64,000 nucleotides of DNA from Desulfuromonas sp. TF (GTDB lineage Bacteria; Desulfobacterota; Desulfuromonadia; Desulfuromonadales; ATBO01), in the NCBI RefSeq assembly GCF_000472285.1, contig NZ_KI421421.1, positions 264,784 to 328,783 of the forward strand. The letters run 5' to 3'. The notes under the pieces were generated by a model that saw only the letters and a list, made by a program, of their open reading frames with translations, ran no database searches and was not told the DNA's origin. Made by a program: the position numbers and the translations under genes. Positions 51,901 through 60,937 of this stretch are shown one piece after another. Each line of letters begins with the position of its first letter. Position 1 is the first letter of the stretch.

Positions 51901-54900
51901 CGTGCACCGGCTTGCCGTCGAGGAGGAGTTCCACCTTCTCTTTCGGATGGTGCTTGACGGCCGCCTTGATGCTGGGGATAGGCGGTCCGTAAGAGGGTTG
52001 AGGCCAGATCCACTCCCGGCCGGGCTGGGCTTTTTCGACCCAGGTTTTGTCGATCTCGGGCATGCGGTCGCCGGGGAGAACCGGGGGCTGATTCAGGTTT
52101 TCGAGAGAGCCTTCGCCCGGACGCAGTCCCTCGGTTTCGGTCTTCTGCTCGCCGCTCCGGTCCTTCAGCATCTGAAGGCTGCGCGTCTCGGAAACCTTTT
52201 CGCACTGGAACCGCACCTCCACCCTGCGGTTCAGGGCGCGTCCCTCCGCGGTGGAATTGTCCGCGATGGGTCTGGTCTCACCCATGCCGGACAGGACGAT
52301 TTGGGAGGGGGGCAGCCCCAGGGCGTCGCCGAGATAGCGGCCGACGCTCTTCGCCCGGGCGTCTGAAAGGGCGAAATTATCGGTGTAGAGATGAAGGTTA
52401 TGCTGTGCGATGGGGATGTTGTCGGTATGTCCCACGACGTAGAGCCGACAAACATCCAGCTTCCTGAGCTTCTCGACGAGTGCGTCCAACTCGGCGTTGT
52501 CCTGCTCGGAAAGCTCGGTCCCCCGTGTGGGGAAATGGGGGCGCACGATGAACTCGGGGAGGAGGTCCCGGCTGTAGTCCGAACGGGCCCGCAGGAGGTT
52601 TTCGGCCATCGGAGTGCGCTGGTTCTTCTTCTGCGGGGAGTCGAAGGTCAGAAGCGCCCGAACCGGCAGTTCCGCCGGAGCCTTCAGGTCGACCTCGCAG
52701 CGGAAAGACACCTCCGCCACCCTGCCTGCGGCAAAGTCGCCGAGACCGAAGGTCGAAATGTTTCCGAACCCGGCCTTAGGATCGTCGAGGGGCGCGCTGT
52801 CCAGAGCGCCGGACCCCGGGACGTACCGAAGCCCCTCGGGAAGGATGAGGGAGAGACGCAGGTTGTCCACTGGGACGCCGCCGGTGCGGATCGGCAGCCG
52901 GAAAGACGCCTTATCCCCGTCCAGGGAGCCGTTCAGTTCGAGACTCACCTCTCCTTGCGCCCGGGGCTTTAGCGCTACGTGGAAGTCTGTGCGCCACATG
53001 GACCCGCCCTGCAGGTCGACGAACTGGGAGTAGGTCCTTCCGGCGAAGCGGCTGTTCTTCTCGCAGGCGACCGCCTCGTATTTTTCCGGCAGGGAGTCGA
53101 GGTCGAGCTGGACCACGTGGACGCCGGGTCGGACCCCCTCGAAGTGGAACATCCCGTTCTCGTCGGAGACGACGTAGGTGCCGTCCTCCAGGTAGATGCG
53201 CGCTCCGGCGAGTCCGTCCGTCTCCTCCGGCTCCGGTTCGCCGCAACCGCCGGTGAAGACACGCCCCATCAGGAAGGTGGTGCTTCGGAAGAAGTCTTCT
53301 TCGACGATCACCGTGGCCCTGGCGGTATTGGAAACGGTCCCCGAGGCGGTCACTGCCTCGGCGGTGTTGATCGCCTCCCCGGGACGGGCGCCGGCGGTTA
53401 TCTCCGCCACGTAGCGAAGCTCCCTTCTGCCCGCCGCGGGAAGGGCTCCCAAGGCGAAGTTCAGGGTCCGGCCATCGGCGGAAATGGCCGGGTCGGCGAT
53501 CCGGTTTCCGTCCAGGCGAGCGGAGCCGCTCCGGTAGCGGAAGCCCTTCGGCAGGCGGTCGGTCACGGTGGCCGCGGCGGTGGGGATGGTGTCGGGGTTT
53601 TCGACTTCCACGCGGTAGGGGACGAAATCGCCGACGGCCGCCCTGTCCTTGCCGGCGGTCTTCCTGAGCCAGACCCCGTCGGCGGCCACGGGGTCGACGG
53701 GAATGTCGATGCGCAGGGCCGGCCCCGGGTTGAGGGAAAACGGCTCGTTCCGGGATCCGGCAACGAGGGCGAAGGGGGCTCCGGGGAGGTCCTGCAGGTC
53801 CGCATCGGAGACGGCGGAGGGCGCGGTGTAACCGGGCGGGGTATTGATGTCCAGGCGGTAGTTCCCCGGAGCCACGAAGGGGAAACGATAGGCGCCGCGA
53901 CTGAAAGTGTACACGTTGCCGACGCTGTCGGTCGCGGTCCCTCCCGAAGTGAGGACGGAGGGATAGAGACTGATGCCGTCATCGCCGAAGACCGTGGCCG
54001 GCTCTCCCGTTTCCGCGTTCACCAGGGTGACGACCACTCCGTCCACCGGCAGGCCCGTCCGGCTGTCGAAGACGATGCCGAAGGGGTCGAAAAGGGAGGA
54101 GGATACCGAGGAGTCACTGCCGTCCATGATGTCGACGTAGCGCCCCTCCACCGTTCCTGCCTCCAGGACCTCCAGACGGCCGTCGTAGGGTGCCCCCGGC
54201 TGGCCGGTGGACTGGATGTAGCCGATGAAGACGCCCGTATCCGGCCCCGTCTCGGTCAGGCGCAGGACCTCCACGTCACCCGTTCCGGTGGCGGTGACCG
54301 TCACCAGGACCGTTTCGGCCATCTGCCGGTTCACGTTCTGGTCCGGATCGCTCAGACGGAGGAAGACCGCTTCGCCGCGGTGATAGATGGACGAAGCGGC
54401 GAGGGGGATATCCCCCTGCTCCAGGGCGATGGCGTTCCCCGAAGGGGGCTGGACCGGTGCGGAAAGGACCTGGAAGTCGCTCTCGGCCGCGGCGGCGGTC
54501 CGGTAGGAGGTGGTCGGCACGGGGACGTATTTCATCTCGGTGGAGGTGGGGGCGTATTTCAGGAACTCGAGGGTCGAGGGGGTGCGCGGCGCCGCCACGG
54601 AGAGGAGGCGGACCGTGTTGGAGGGAATGACGGTGTGCGCGTCCGTTCCGAAGGAGACCGCCGCCGTGTTCTCGATCGCCGTCCCGGCGGGGGTGAGGGC
54701 GAAAGCGGGGATGGCTCCGAGGAGGTACAGGAGGACGGCCAGGGAGAGGAGCAGCGCCTTTCCGTAGCGGCCCCGCCCGACAAAGGACGCGGCCGACACG
54801 GAAAGACGGGCGGACCGGTCTGCAGACCGGCCCGCCATGCGGATTGCAGTTGACTCATGACGTAGAGCGCAAAGGTCCCCCATCCCGGCGGGTTTGCCGG

Positions 54901-54949
54901 GTTTCGGGTGCGGCTTGGTGGCCGGGATGGGGGGGAGCGCATTGAACAT
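48953..54949 (-). CDS. Giant outer-membrane protein (1998 aa): DUF11-like, SdrD-like, OmpA, Ig-like and beta-barrel segments
   Basis: An export segment lies at residues 64-85 (A-L-L-L-S-L-A-V-L-L-Y-L-L-G-A-I). A DUF11-like domain (about 425-545) has V-G-D-F-V-P-Y-R-V-E-V-E-N. An SdrD/carboxypeptidase-regulatory-like domain (576-616) reads G-A-R-I-Y-L-E-D-G-T-Y-V-V-S-D-E-N-G. An OmpA domain (about 800-915) has V-V-G-H-T-D-N-I-P-I and N-R-R-V-E-V, expected to grip peptidoglycan. An Ig-like domain is near 1075-1120. From about 1185 on, alternating aromatic/charged strands suggest a large beta-barrel. Peptidoglycan-binding, surface-exposed and pore-like parts in one chain suggest an anchor or exporter for the secreted DUF11 proteins encoded before it. 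I cannot name a characterised homologue. The exact start is uncertain (in-frame Met at 54883 and 54838). Confidence 0.8.
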   Translation of the reverse strand: MFNALPPIPATKPHPKPGKPAGMGDLCALRHESTAIRMAGRSADRSARLSVSAASFVGRGRYGKALLLSLAVLLYLLGAIPAFALTPAGTAIENTAAVSFGTDAHTVIPSNTVRLLSVAAPRTPSTLEFLKYAPTSTEMKYVPVPTTSYRTAAAAESDFQVLSAPVQPPSGNAIALEQGDIPLAASSIYHRGEAVFLRLSDPDQNVNRQMAETVLVTVTATGTGDVEVLRLTETGPDTGVFIGYIQSTGQPGAPYDGRLEVLEAGTVEGRYVDIMDGSDSSVSSSLFDPFGIVFDSRTGLPVDGVVVTLVNAETGEPATVFGDDGISLYPSVLTSGGTATDSVGNVYTFSRGAYRFPFVAPGNYRLDINTPPGYTAPSAVSDADLQDLPGAPFALVAGSRNEPFSLNPGPALRIDIPVDPVAADGVWLRKTAGKDRAAVGDFVPYRVEVENPDTIPTAAATVTDRLPKGFRYRSGSARLDGNRIADPAISADGRTLNFALGALPAAGRRELRYVAEITAGARPGEAINTAEAVTASGTVSNTARATVIVEEDFFRSTTFLMGRVFTGGCGEPEPEETDGLAGARIYLEDGTYVVSDENGMFHFEGVRPGVHVVQLDLDSLPEKYEAVACEKNSRFAGRTYSQFVDLQGGSMWRTDFHVALKPRAQGEVSLELNGSLDGDKASFRLPIRTGGVPVDNLRLSLILPEGLRYVPGSGALDSAPLDDPKAGFGNISTFGLGDFAAGRVAEVSFRCEVDLKAPAELPVRALLTFDSPQKKNQRTPMAENLLRARSDYSRDLLPEFIVRPHFPTRGTELSEQDNAELDALVEKLRKLDVCRLYVVGHTDNIPIAQHNLHLYTDNFALSDARAKSVGRYLGDALGLPPSQIVLSGMGETRPIADNSTAEGRALNRRVEVRFQCEKVSETRSLQMLKDRSGEQKTETEGLRPGEGSLENLNQPPVLPGDRMPEIDKTWVEKAQPGREWIWPQPSYGPPIPSIKAAVKHHPKEKVELLLDGKPVHALSFEGTLANGAGTVAVSQWRGIGIHDGDNAFELVVRNADAAVIHRLKRNVHYSGPPVKVVLSPEHSALIADGKNPSVIAVRLTDKDGYPAREGVVGDFAVDLPYAAWDRKETVARNVEAEEQDFRPHFQVGPDGVALIQLEPTSRSGEVVLRFKLADRDQEIRAWLQPQLRDWILVGLAEGTVGYNDVSGNMENLPSNVEEDLYEDGRVAFFGKGRILGKWLLTLAYDSDKPDRKDEELLQIIDPDTYYTLYGDASQQAYDAASAEKLYVKLEREQFYALFGDYDTGLTQTELSRYSRRLTGFKSEYNGKYATFNLFASDTEQGFVKDEIRGDGTSGLYRLSRRDIVLNSEEVTIEVRDRLRSEVIVSSRELTRHIDYNIDYSDGTLFFKEPIPSRDENFNPVTIVVDYEVIGKGEASLNYGGRAALRWPEKGIEVGATAIHEEQDNAEGDLYGLDATWDITEETRLKAEVSTSDSESPGVSRNGSAWLAEVEHRAEKMDGRLYVRELENGFGLGQQSGSEEGTRKFGGEGVYRLTNELELGGQLYRQVNLETDAVRDVAQTDLTWQARRYSLTTGLRMAVDDFEGGETERSTQALFGGTWQAHERLLLRAVHEQSLGGKNESGDFPTRTTLGADFKLTQSTTLFAAQEFTRDDDTETQTTRVGVKTTPWTGGTVSSSLEQQTGEYGPRMFALFGLGQTWQVSERWSLDGSFDRSHTMREADAEDFDTDVPPASGETEDFTAVSLGATYKLEKWSWANRIEYRDGETEDKWGFFSAIVGEVHRGLGLSARAQIFTTESRTAERTDGELRFGLAYRPLYTRWIVLNRLDYRFEQESSEDFGFNNWRLVNNLNANYKPNRRTQLSLQYGAKYVQENIDGDSYDGFTDLIGVEGRYDLDERWDIGLRGGMLHSWESGQIDFGTGVSIGCNVATNAWVSLGYNFLGFEDEDFSKADFTAQGPFVAFRLKFDQESVREAARQMQNL

Positions 54950-54970
54950 GAAAAGCCAATCTCGTTGTAT

Positions 54971-56047
54971 TTATTGAATTTCGACCTGGAACTTGACGGT
55001 TGCTGATTCGCCGGCATCCAGTTCGATGCCGTTCACCGTCACGGTGTTGGTGCCGGTGATGTTCCAATTCCCTTCGTCATCACCATCTGCGTCGGTGAGG
55101 GTCGTTTCTGCCCCCCCATAAAGGTTTGGCGCGTCCACCTTGATGGTACCGGTGGAGAAAGCGACAGTGCCGGCGGTAATTTCGGTGTCCAAGCTGTCAC
55201 TGACCGTGATGCCTGTGGCGGTGGCCGAAGCGCCGCCGCCGTTGCTGATGGTGATGGTATATTCCACCGTCTCGCCGGGGATGTAGTAACCGGTGCCACC
55301 GATGACGGCCGAGGACTTTGAGATGGAAAGCTGGGCAGTGCCGACAGTGTAGGTTCCGGAATCCGAGTGCTTACCATCGGTGACGGCGTCGGCGTCGACG
55401 GTGGCGGTGCCGGCGGCGTCGACAAAAATGATATCCTCAAGGCCGACAGTATTGCCGCCGGTCTCTGCGAGGGCGATTCCACCGGCGCCGTTGCCGTCCC
55501 AAGCCGTGGCGATCAGGTGGTATACGTCAGTCTGGGTGTCAGCGGCCGTACCCGGGGCATCCGCAACGATGAAGATGACTTGATCAGCATCCTTGGCCAG
55601 GCTTATGTAAGGCGTAGCGCTGATATTGGTGTCAGAGCCGCTGCTAAAGATGCCGTCCCCATCGTCTTCCCAGACCTGGACGGGGGTATCCATGTTGAAA
55701 GTGTTCGCGCCTTCTTCGGTGGTCAGCTTGAGCTGCAGGGATTCCGCAGCCTTGGTATTGCTGTTGTTGGTCACTGTGAACGTGAGGGCATAGCCGGTAC
55801 CGTTGGGGACTACGGTGGCACCACCGTTGTTCGCCACCACCGGATCGATCTTGTAGTCGACCACGAATTCAGCGGGGGTGCTGGAAATCGATGGGGGGGA
55901 TACGGTGCCGATCTTGTAGTCGATGGTGGCACTGTTGCTGATGGTCTCTCCGGAATCGGTGCCGCCGGCAAACGCCTGCGAAGCCCCGAAGAGCAGCAGG
56001 GCGACCGCCGCGAGGGCGGTCAGGTGAGTGGTGAATCGATGTTTCAT
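54971..56047 (-). CDS. Secreted DUF11-like protein, 358 aa
   Basis: The start is ATG 56047 after AAAGGAGG. A signal peptide (T-A-L-A-A-V-A-L-L-L-F-G-A-S-Q-A-F-A) leads to a protein rich in Thr, Gly, Ala, Asp and poor in Cys. Two beta-rich modules are seen: residues about 30-200 (Y-A-L-T-F-T-V-T-N-N-S-N-T) and a C-terminal DUF11 domain (I-P-G-E-T-V-E-Y-T-I-T-I-S-N-G-G). Asp-rich stretches such as D-A-D-G-D-D-E-G-N could bind Ca2+. DUF11 domains are found in bacterial surface and extracellular repeat proteins. It ends 21 bases before the giant protein starts and is probably its partner or substrate. Confidence 0.8.
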   Translation of the reverse strand: MKHRFTTHLTALAAVALLLFGASQAFAGGTDSGETISNSATIDYKIGTVSPPSISSTPAEFVVDYKIDPVVANNGGATVVPNGTGYALTFTVTNNSNTKAAESLQLKLTTEEGANTFNMDTPVQVWEDDGDGIFSSGSDTNISATPYISLAKDADQVIFIVADAPGTAADTQTDVYHLIATAWDGNGAGGIALAETGGNTVGLEDIIFVDAAGTATVDADAVTDGKHSDSGTYTVGTAQLSISKSSAVIGGTGYYIPGETVEYTITISNGGGASATATGITVSDSLDTEITAGTVAFSTGTIKVDAPNLYGGAETTLTDADGDDEGNWNITGTNTVTVNGIELDAGESATVKFQVEIQ

Positions 56048-56184
56048 GGTCTTCCTCCTTTGGGGGTGAGTGTTTACGGATTGATTCTTGCCTCTTGCCT
56101 GTTTCATGTGCTTCTCCTTTTCTGCTGTTTCGCTTTCTGCGGATCCGGTTCATCGCGGCCGGTGGCCCCGATGAAGGCTGTGGA

Positions 56185-56676
56185 CTATTTCAACCGGGCG
56201 CGGAACTCGACCTGCGCCGTCTCGTTCGGCGGCAGGGGAGTGGTCCGCGTCCAGCGGATGTGGGTGACGTCGACGGAGGCGGCGGGGCGTTTGGTCCCGT
56301 CGGGCTCGGTGACCATGAGCTCGAGCAGGGGCCCGAAGGTTTGTCCGCCGTCCACGGAGTAGGTGACAACGGCGTCATTCCCTTCGGCCGAGGCGCCGAC
56401 ATAGATCATGTGCTCGGGGATGGCGTTGTTGATGACGACATCGTCGGCGGGCGCCTCCCCCTTGTTGATGTATGTGTTGATGAAGATGACCTCTTCCCCC
56501 GGGAGGACCTTGGTTGCGGGCTGCCGCACCAATTCCTTTTCCCCCTTCTCGTTGATCACTGACTTCTCGACGAGAGCCGAGGACTGGATCTCGATGGGGG
56601 CATCCTGCGCCGCGGCCGGGCCGGCGAAAGCGGTCAGGAAGAGGATTGTTATTAGAGCCGGAATGGTTCGTTTCAC
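56185..56676 (-). CDS. Small secreted DUF11-like protein, 163 aa
   Basis: The start codon is GTG at 56676, with AAAGGAGT 7 bases upstream. The signal peptide (I-P-A-L-I-T-I-L-F-L-T-A-F-A-G-P-A-A-A) is followed by one DUF11-like beta domain: V-L-P-G-E-E-V-I-F-I-N-T-Y-I-N-K-G, V-V-I-N-N-A-I-P-E-H-M-I-Y-V, and a C-terminal N-E-T-A-Q-V-E-F-R-A. No Cys in the mature part. It lies 12 bases after the 323-aa gene, so the two are tightly linked. It may be a minor or capping subunit relative to the longer paralogues; this is inference. Confidence 0.78.
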   Translation of the reverse strand: MKRTIPALITILFLTAFAGPAAAQDAPIEIQSSALVEKSVINEKGEKELVRQPATKVLPGEEVIFINTYINKGEAPADDVVINNAIPEHMIYVGASAEGNDAVVTYSVDGGQTFGPLLELMVTEPDGTKRPAASVDVTHIRWTRTTPLPPNETAQVEFRARLK

Positions 56677-56688
56677 GGGTGTACTCCT

Positions 56689-57660
56689 TTAATCGATGGT
56701 GACCTGAAAAGTGACTGTTTTCGCCGTATCCTGCAGGTCGCCGAGGCGGACGGTGACCGTGTCCCCGGCCACCTCGCCGGCGTCGCCGTCCGTGGCGTCG
56801 GTGAGAGCGCCTCCATCGACCTTGAGCGAGTCGTCGACGTAGGTCGTGCTGGCCGGGATGGGATCGGTGAGGGTGACGGTTTTGGCCGTGCCGCTGCCGG
56901 TGGCGGTGAGCTCGATGGAGTAGGTGACGACCGCCGCGGGCATTGGCTCGCTCCCCCCGTAGGGGTCGACGACCGACTGGGACTTGACGACCGTGACATC
57001 GACGGCGGAGATCTGGAGAGTTGCCTCATCGCTCGCGCCGGCGCCGGTGGCGCCGACCACGGCGTTGACTCCCCCGTCTCCCGCCCCGGCGAAGGCGGTT
57101 CCGGGAGCGCCGGTCCCGGTCTTGGCGACTGCGGTGAGACCGGACTTGCCCAGATCGGAGTCGTTGACGCCGGCGGGGATGTTATTGACCACGAAGAGGG
57201 CGATCGAGGCGTCGGCGGCCAGCGCGGGATCGTTGACTCCGGCGCCGTACAGGGTGTCGGTTCCGGCGTCATACTGGCCGTTGTCGTTGGCGTCGAGGTA
57301 GACCCCGGAGAGGGTCGGGTCGAAATGGTCTCCGCCGAGGCCGTTGTCGACCGTCAGGGTGAACGCCTCGCCGCCGTTGCCGGTGTTGGTCAGCAGGAAG
57401 GTGGCCACCTTGCCGGTCTCCCCCGCCTTGCCCAGGATGTTTGACGAGTCCTGCCATGCCAGGGTGACGTCGAGGACCTCGGCGACCTGGAGGGTGACCT
57501 CGTTGCTATCCTGGTTGACCGTCGTGGTATCGACGACGAAGGAAACGCTCGCCTTGTTGGTGATGTTGGTTCCGGCCGCCGTCCCCGCGGCGAGCGCCGG
57601 CAGTGCCGGCAGCAGCCAGAGGGCCGAGGCCACGATCAGCAGTAGAAGTATCCGTCTCAT
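56689..57660 (-). CDS. Secreted DUF11-like protein, 323 aa
   Basis: The start is ATG 57660 after AAAGGAGAAAGG. It has a signal peptide (I-L-L-L-L-I-V-A-S-A-L-W-L-L-P-A to A-L-A). The N-terminal module starts A-G-T-N-I-T-N-K-A-S-V-S-F, comparable to I-S-N-S-A-T-I-D-Y in the 358-aa protein and I-E-N-T-A-A-V-S-F in the giant one, so these secreted proteins share a start module. The linker has D-A-N-D-N-G-Q-Y-D-A-G-T-D, an EF-like acidic loop. A C-terminal DUF11 domain (A-A-V-V-T-Y-S-I-E-L-T-A-T-G-S-G) ends the protein. Role unknown; probably an extracellular structural protein. Confidence 0.8.
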   Translation of the reverse strand: MRRILLLLIVASALWLLPALPALAAGTAAGTNITNKASVSFVVDTTTVNQDSNEVTLQVAEVLDVTLAWQDSSNILGKAGETGKVATFLLTNTGNGGEAFTLTVDNGLGGDHFDPTLSGVYLDANDNGQYDAGTDTLYGAGVNDPALAADASIALFVVNNIPAGVNDSDLGKSGLTAVAKTGTGAPGTAFAGAGDGGVNAVVGATGAGASDEATLQISAVDVTVVKSQSVVDPYGGSEPMPAAVVTYSIELTATGSGTAKTVTLTDPIPASTTYVDDSLKVDGGALTDATDGDAGEVAGDTVTVRLGDLQDTAKTVTFQVTID

Positions 57661-57765
57661 TTCATTCCTTTCTCCTTTCCTTTGCGCAGAGGGATCTCTG
57701 AAGTTTCCTGTCTGTTTTCCGAGGCTTTTCGGATTCATGTTTTTTCCTTTTCATTCAATGGCGGG

Positions 57766-60700
57766 TTATCGCACCCGGACATAAAAGACGATGCTGAAGC
57801 TCGGGTGACTGGTGCCGTCCGAGGGGAGAAACGTGCTCATGGGGTTGACGATGATCTTGCGCACCGCCGGGTCGACGCCGTTGCCGTCGGCGCTGGGCGA
57901 AATCGGGTTGTCGGACGCGTCGCGGTAGACGACGTCGGCGGCCCCGTTGAAGGTCAGGCCGCTGGATATGGCGCCGTCGATGAAGGTGACAGGGCTGCCG
58001 TTTACCACCAGGTCGGTCTGGGCGGGAATCTGGTCGGAGAGGGTCACCGAGTCGGCGTCCGCGGAACCATATCCTGTGTTGGTGGCGAAGATCGTGTAGC
58101 GCATCACCGCCCCGGGGATGGAATAGGGGTTGGTGGTGCCGTGAACGGGGTCGGAGAAGGTCTGTACCATCTTCACCAGGGTGATGTCCGGCAGCCCCAG
58201 GTTGAATATTCCCGCGCCATCGTCCGAGATAGTCCCTTCCGTCCCCTCCTCGGCCGTGACGGTGACCGTCCAGGTCCCTGTCGGACCCGCGGTCGGAGCG
58301 GGGTAGGCGTACTCGAAGGTCTTGGTCAGCGTCCCCGAATCGGCCACCTGGGTCATGGCGGCATCGCTTACCACGGTTGTGCCGTTGGGGTTCTTGAGGG
58401 TGATCGTGGCCGAGGTGATGTCGAAGCTGCCGAAGGGATCGCTCACCACCGCCCTGAGGTAGACCGGCTGTCCTCCCCCGATGTAGCCGTTGGCGGGAGT
58501 GGCCGTCGAAGGATAGGCCGCACTGTAGCCCGTGACGCTGTCCACGTTGATGACGTTCAGGGAGGGGAGGGAGATGAAGGAGTTGTTCCCTCCGCTCGTC
58601 GGATAGACGAGGACGCTGCCGGTGGTGCCTGTATTGTTCACGGTGAGGTTCCAGGTCTGACCGGCGCCGCAGAAATGGTTTCCCGGGACCGTCAGGTTGT
58701 TGAAGGACACCAGGGTCGGGGTGGTCGGCAGATACGGATTGTTGACGGCGGTCCCGTCGAAGATCTTCGATTCGGAGTAGGTGGGTCCTCCGCCGGAGCA
58801 GGCGACATTGACCTGTACGGTCCGGCTCTGGCTTGCGGCGCTGCTGGCCAGATACAGGTTGACGGGGATGATCGCCAGGGGAGTCACGTCCGGACTGATC
58901 GTCACCGGAGAGGCCAGGGCCGGGTTAAGGGCCCACGTTCGCGAAGTGCCTTGGCCGATGGTCACCGAGCTCTGGGCGCCCGCGGGTTTCGAGCGGGAAA
59001 GCTTGTAGGAGGCGGCGCCGTCATGGAGATACAGCAGTTTGTTCCCCGCCCCGGCAATCGCCGAGGGGGAAACGATGAGGGTGGAGGTGCAGGGGGAAGC
59101 GCCGATTCCGCCGGGATTGGAGATGGAGGCGCAGTTGTTGATAGTCGTGCCCGCCGACGTGCCCATCGGAATGGTCGCGTCGAACACGACGGATACCGAA
59201 CCGCCGGCCGGGACCGTGACGCCGGTGGCGGAAAGGGTCTGGCCCGAGAAGCCGCAGGTCGCGCCCGCGGGGCAGGAGACGACCGTCAGTCCGCTGAGGT
59301 CACTGGAGACCGCGTCGGTGAGAGAAACGTTCGTGGCCTCGACCCCCGCGGTTTCCTTGAGGGTGACGGTGTAGCGGATGACGTCCCCGGGATCGGACTC
59401 GCCGCCGTTGCCGTCCTGCCAGGTTTTGGTGGAGGTGGAAAGATTCGATACACCCACCGCCAGGGATGCGGAGGCCGTATCGCCGACGTAGCCTTCGGCG
59501 CTGGTGACCGTTCCGGTGCTGTTGTTATAAACTCCGTCGACGGCGCTGGTCACCTTCGCCGTGATCGTGCAGCTTCCGCCGGCAGGGATCGTCCCGCCGC
59601 TGAGGGCAAGGGACGAGCCGCCGCCGACCGCCGTCACTGAGCCGCCGCAGGAGTTCGTGACGCCGGGAACGGCGGCGTTGAAGAGGTCGGACGGATAGGT
59701 GTCGGTGAACGTCACTCCTGTCGCCGCGGCAAGATTGGTATTCTGAAGGGTGATGGTTAGGGCCGTCTCCCCGTTCGCGGAGATGGACGGCGGGGCGAAG
59801 GACTTTGAGACGACCAGTTTGGTGACGACGTCGTTGACGTCGGCTGCCGAATTGTTTTCAGCGTCGACGGTGACAATGGCCGTATTGGTCAGCGGTCCCG
59901 CAGGGGCGGAGGCGCTCACGGTGGCGCCGATGGTGAAGGTGACACTGCTGTTCACCGGCATGGAGGGAATGATGATCCCTCCGCCCTGCATGGTGGAGAT
60001 GGGGAGAGAACCCGGGCAGGTCGCCCCACCGGCGGCGGAACAGCCGAGGCTGTCGACCGTCAGGTAGGCGACCGCCGGATCCTGAAAGATCGCATTGCTC
60101 AGAGTAGCGCCCGTGGTGTTGGTGATGGTGACGGAATACGTGGTGCCGTCACCGGCGGTGATGGTGTTGATGCCGTCCGATTTGCTGATGGTGGGCAGAA
60201 CTACTAGGCTCACAGTGCTCTTGAGGACGTCCGCCTCCACCGTGCCGTCAGGGACGTTGCATTTGGATTTTGTATTGGGAACCGGATGCTCCGCAGTTTC
60301 ACAGAGATTTCCGCTCTGATTGTCCCAACTCGTGACGAATGGAATGAAAAGCCTCCCCCCGCTCAGGTTGACGGCTTGGCAGGACACCGGGACTCCAGTC
60401 ATTCGCACCACGCCGGAGCCCGTACCTCCGCCGATGCCACTGTTGCCGTCGCCGCAGGTGTCCGGGGAGCCTTCGAGATCGAAGAACGGGCTGGCAGGCG
60501 GGAGGATGGAAACGGTACAGCCTGTAGATCCCCCGTCGGACGGATGCGTTGCGGGACTTTTCCCATCCTTGGCGAAGAAAATGCCGACATCGTAACGGTC
60601 AGGTGAAGCGAAATTGACGGTCACATCCAGGTCGACAGTGACGGGCTCGCCGCCGACGCAGGACGTGGGACCGCCCGGGACAATCGTTATGCCTGTGATC

Positions 60701-60888
60701 GAGACATCATTGGCGGTGCAGTTCAGGTTGGAGCCGAATCGTTCCGCCGCGCACTGGCTCGGGCCATAAGCATAAGCCGCAGCCATACTGAAAAGCTGGC
60801 AGGCGAGCGACAGCAAGATGGCGATAGTTGCGTTTGTGATGATGTTTTTCCTGATGCGGTTAATCTTCAAGTCATATCTCTTCAGCAA
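57766..60888 (-). CDS. Large secreted multi-DUF11 protein, 1040 aa
   Basis: The frame opens with TTG at 60888; a second TTG at 60870 with AAGAGA upstream is an equally good start, and no ATG fits. A signal peptide (I-A-I-L-L-S-L-A-C-Q-L-F-S-M-A-A-A-Y-A) is followed by a Cys-containing N-terminal domain (to about 225) and at least three DUF11 modules (I-T-A-G-D-G-T-T-Y-S-V-T-I-T-N-T, I-S-A-N-G-E-T-A-L-T-I-T-L-Q-N-T, D-P-G-D-V-I-R-Y-T-V-T-L). Later beta domains lead to a fourth DUF11-like end (I-P-G-A-V-M-R-Y-T-I-F-A-T-N). Paired Cys may form disulfides. It is the longest secreted member of the operon and a candidate fibre or adhesin. Confidence 0.82.
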   Translation of the reverse strand: MLKRYDLKINRIRKNIITNATIAILLSLACQLFSMAAAYAYGPSQCAAERFGSNLNCTANDVSITGITIVPGGPTSCVGGEPVTVDLDVTVNFASPDRYDVGIFFAKDGKSPATHPSDGGSTGCTVSILPPASPFFDLEGSPDTCGDGNSGIGGGTGSGVVRMTGVPVSCQAVNLSGGRLFIPFVTSWDNQSGNLCETAEHPVPNTKSKCNVPDGTVEADVLKSTVSLVVLPTISKSDGINTITAGDGTTYSVTITNTTGATLSNAIFQDPAVAYLTVDSLGCSAAGGATCPGSLPISTMQGGGIIIPSMPVNSSVTFTIGATVSASAPAGPLTNTAIVTVDAENNSAADVNDVVTKLVVSKSFAPPSISANGETALTITLQNTNLAAATGVTFTDTYPSDLFNAAVPGVTNSCGGSVTAVGGGSSLALSGGTIPAGGSCTITAKVTSAVDGVYNNSTGTVTSAEGYVGDTASASLAVGVSNLSTSTKTWQDGNGGESDPGDVIRYTVTLKETAGVEATNVSLTDAVSSDLSGLTVVSCPAGATCGFSGQTLSATGVTVPAGGSVSVVFDATIPMGTSAGTTINNCASISNPGGIGASPCTSTLIVSPSAIAGAGNKLLYLHDGAASYKLSRSKPAGAQSSVTIGQGTSRTWALNPALASPVTISPDVTPLAIIPVNLYLASSAASQSRTVQVNVACSGGGPTYSESKIFDGTAVNNPYLPTTPTLVSFNNLTVPGNHFCGAGQTWNLTVNNTGTTGSVLVYPTSGGNNSFISLPSLNVINVDSVTGYSAAYPSTATPANGYIGGGQPVYLRAVVSDPFGSFDITSATITLKNPNGTTVVSDAAMTQVADSGTLTKTFEYAYPAPTAGPTGTWTVTVTAEEGTEGTISDDGAGIFNLGLPDITLVKMVQTFSDPVHGTTNPYSIPGAVMRYTIFATNTGYGSADADSVTLSDQIPAQTDLVVNGSPVTFIDGAISSGLTFNGAADVVYRDASDNPISPSADGNGVDPAVRKIIVNPMSTFLPSDGTSHPSFSIVFYVRVR

Positions 60889-60937
60889 TGGCGTTCAGCT
60901 TAGAATCGCGATCAAAAGCACAATCCGGCATAAACAA

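Noticed and set aside
52979-54853. 624-codon plus-strand frame opposite the giant protein gene
   Set aside because: The composition (Gly, Arg, Val, Asp repeats) is that of an antisense shadow; the minus-strand frame has OmpA and DUF11-like domains.
54840-54920. GGCAAACC and GACCTTTGCGC on the minus strand inside the 5' end of the giant gene, resembling a GEMM aptamer
   Set aside because: The GACGCAAAGCC core is not present, P1 cannot form and the stretch is coding.
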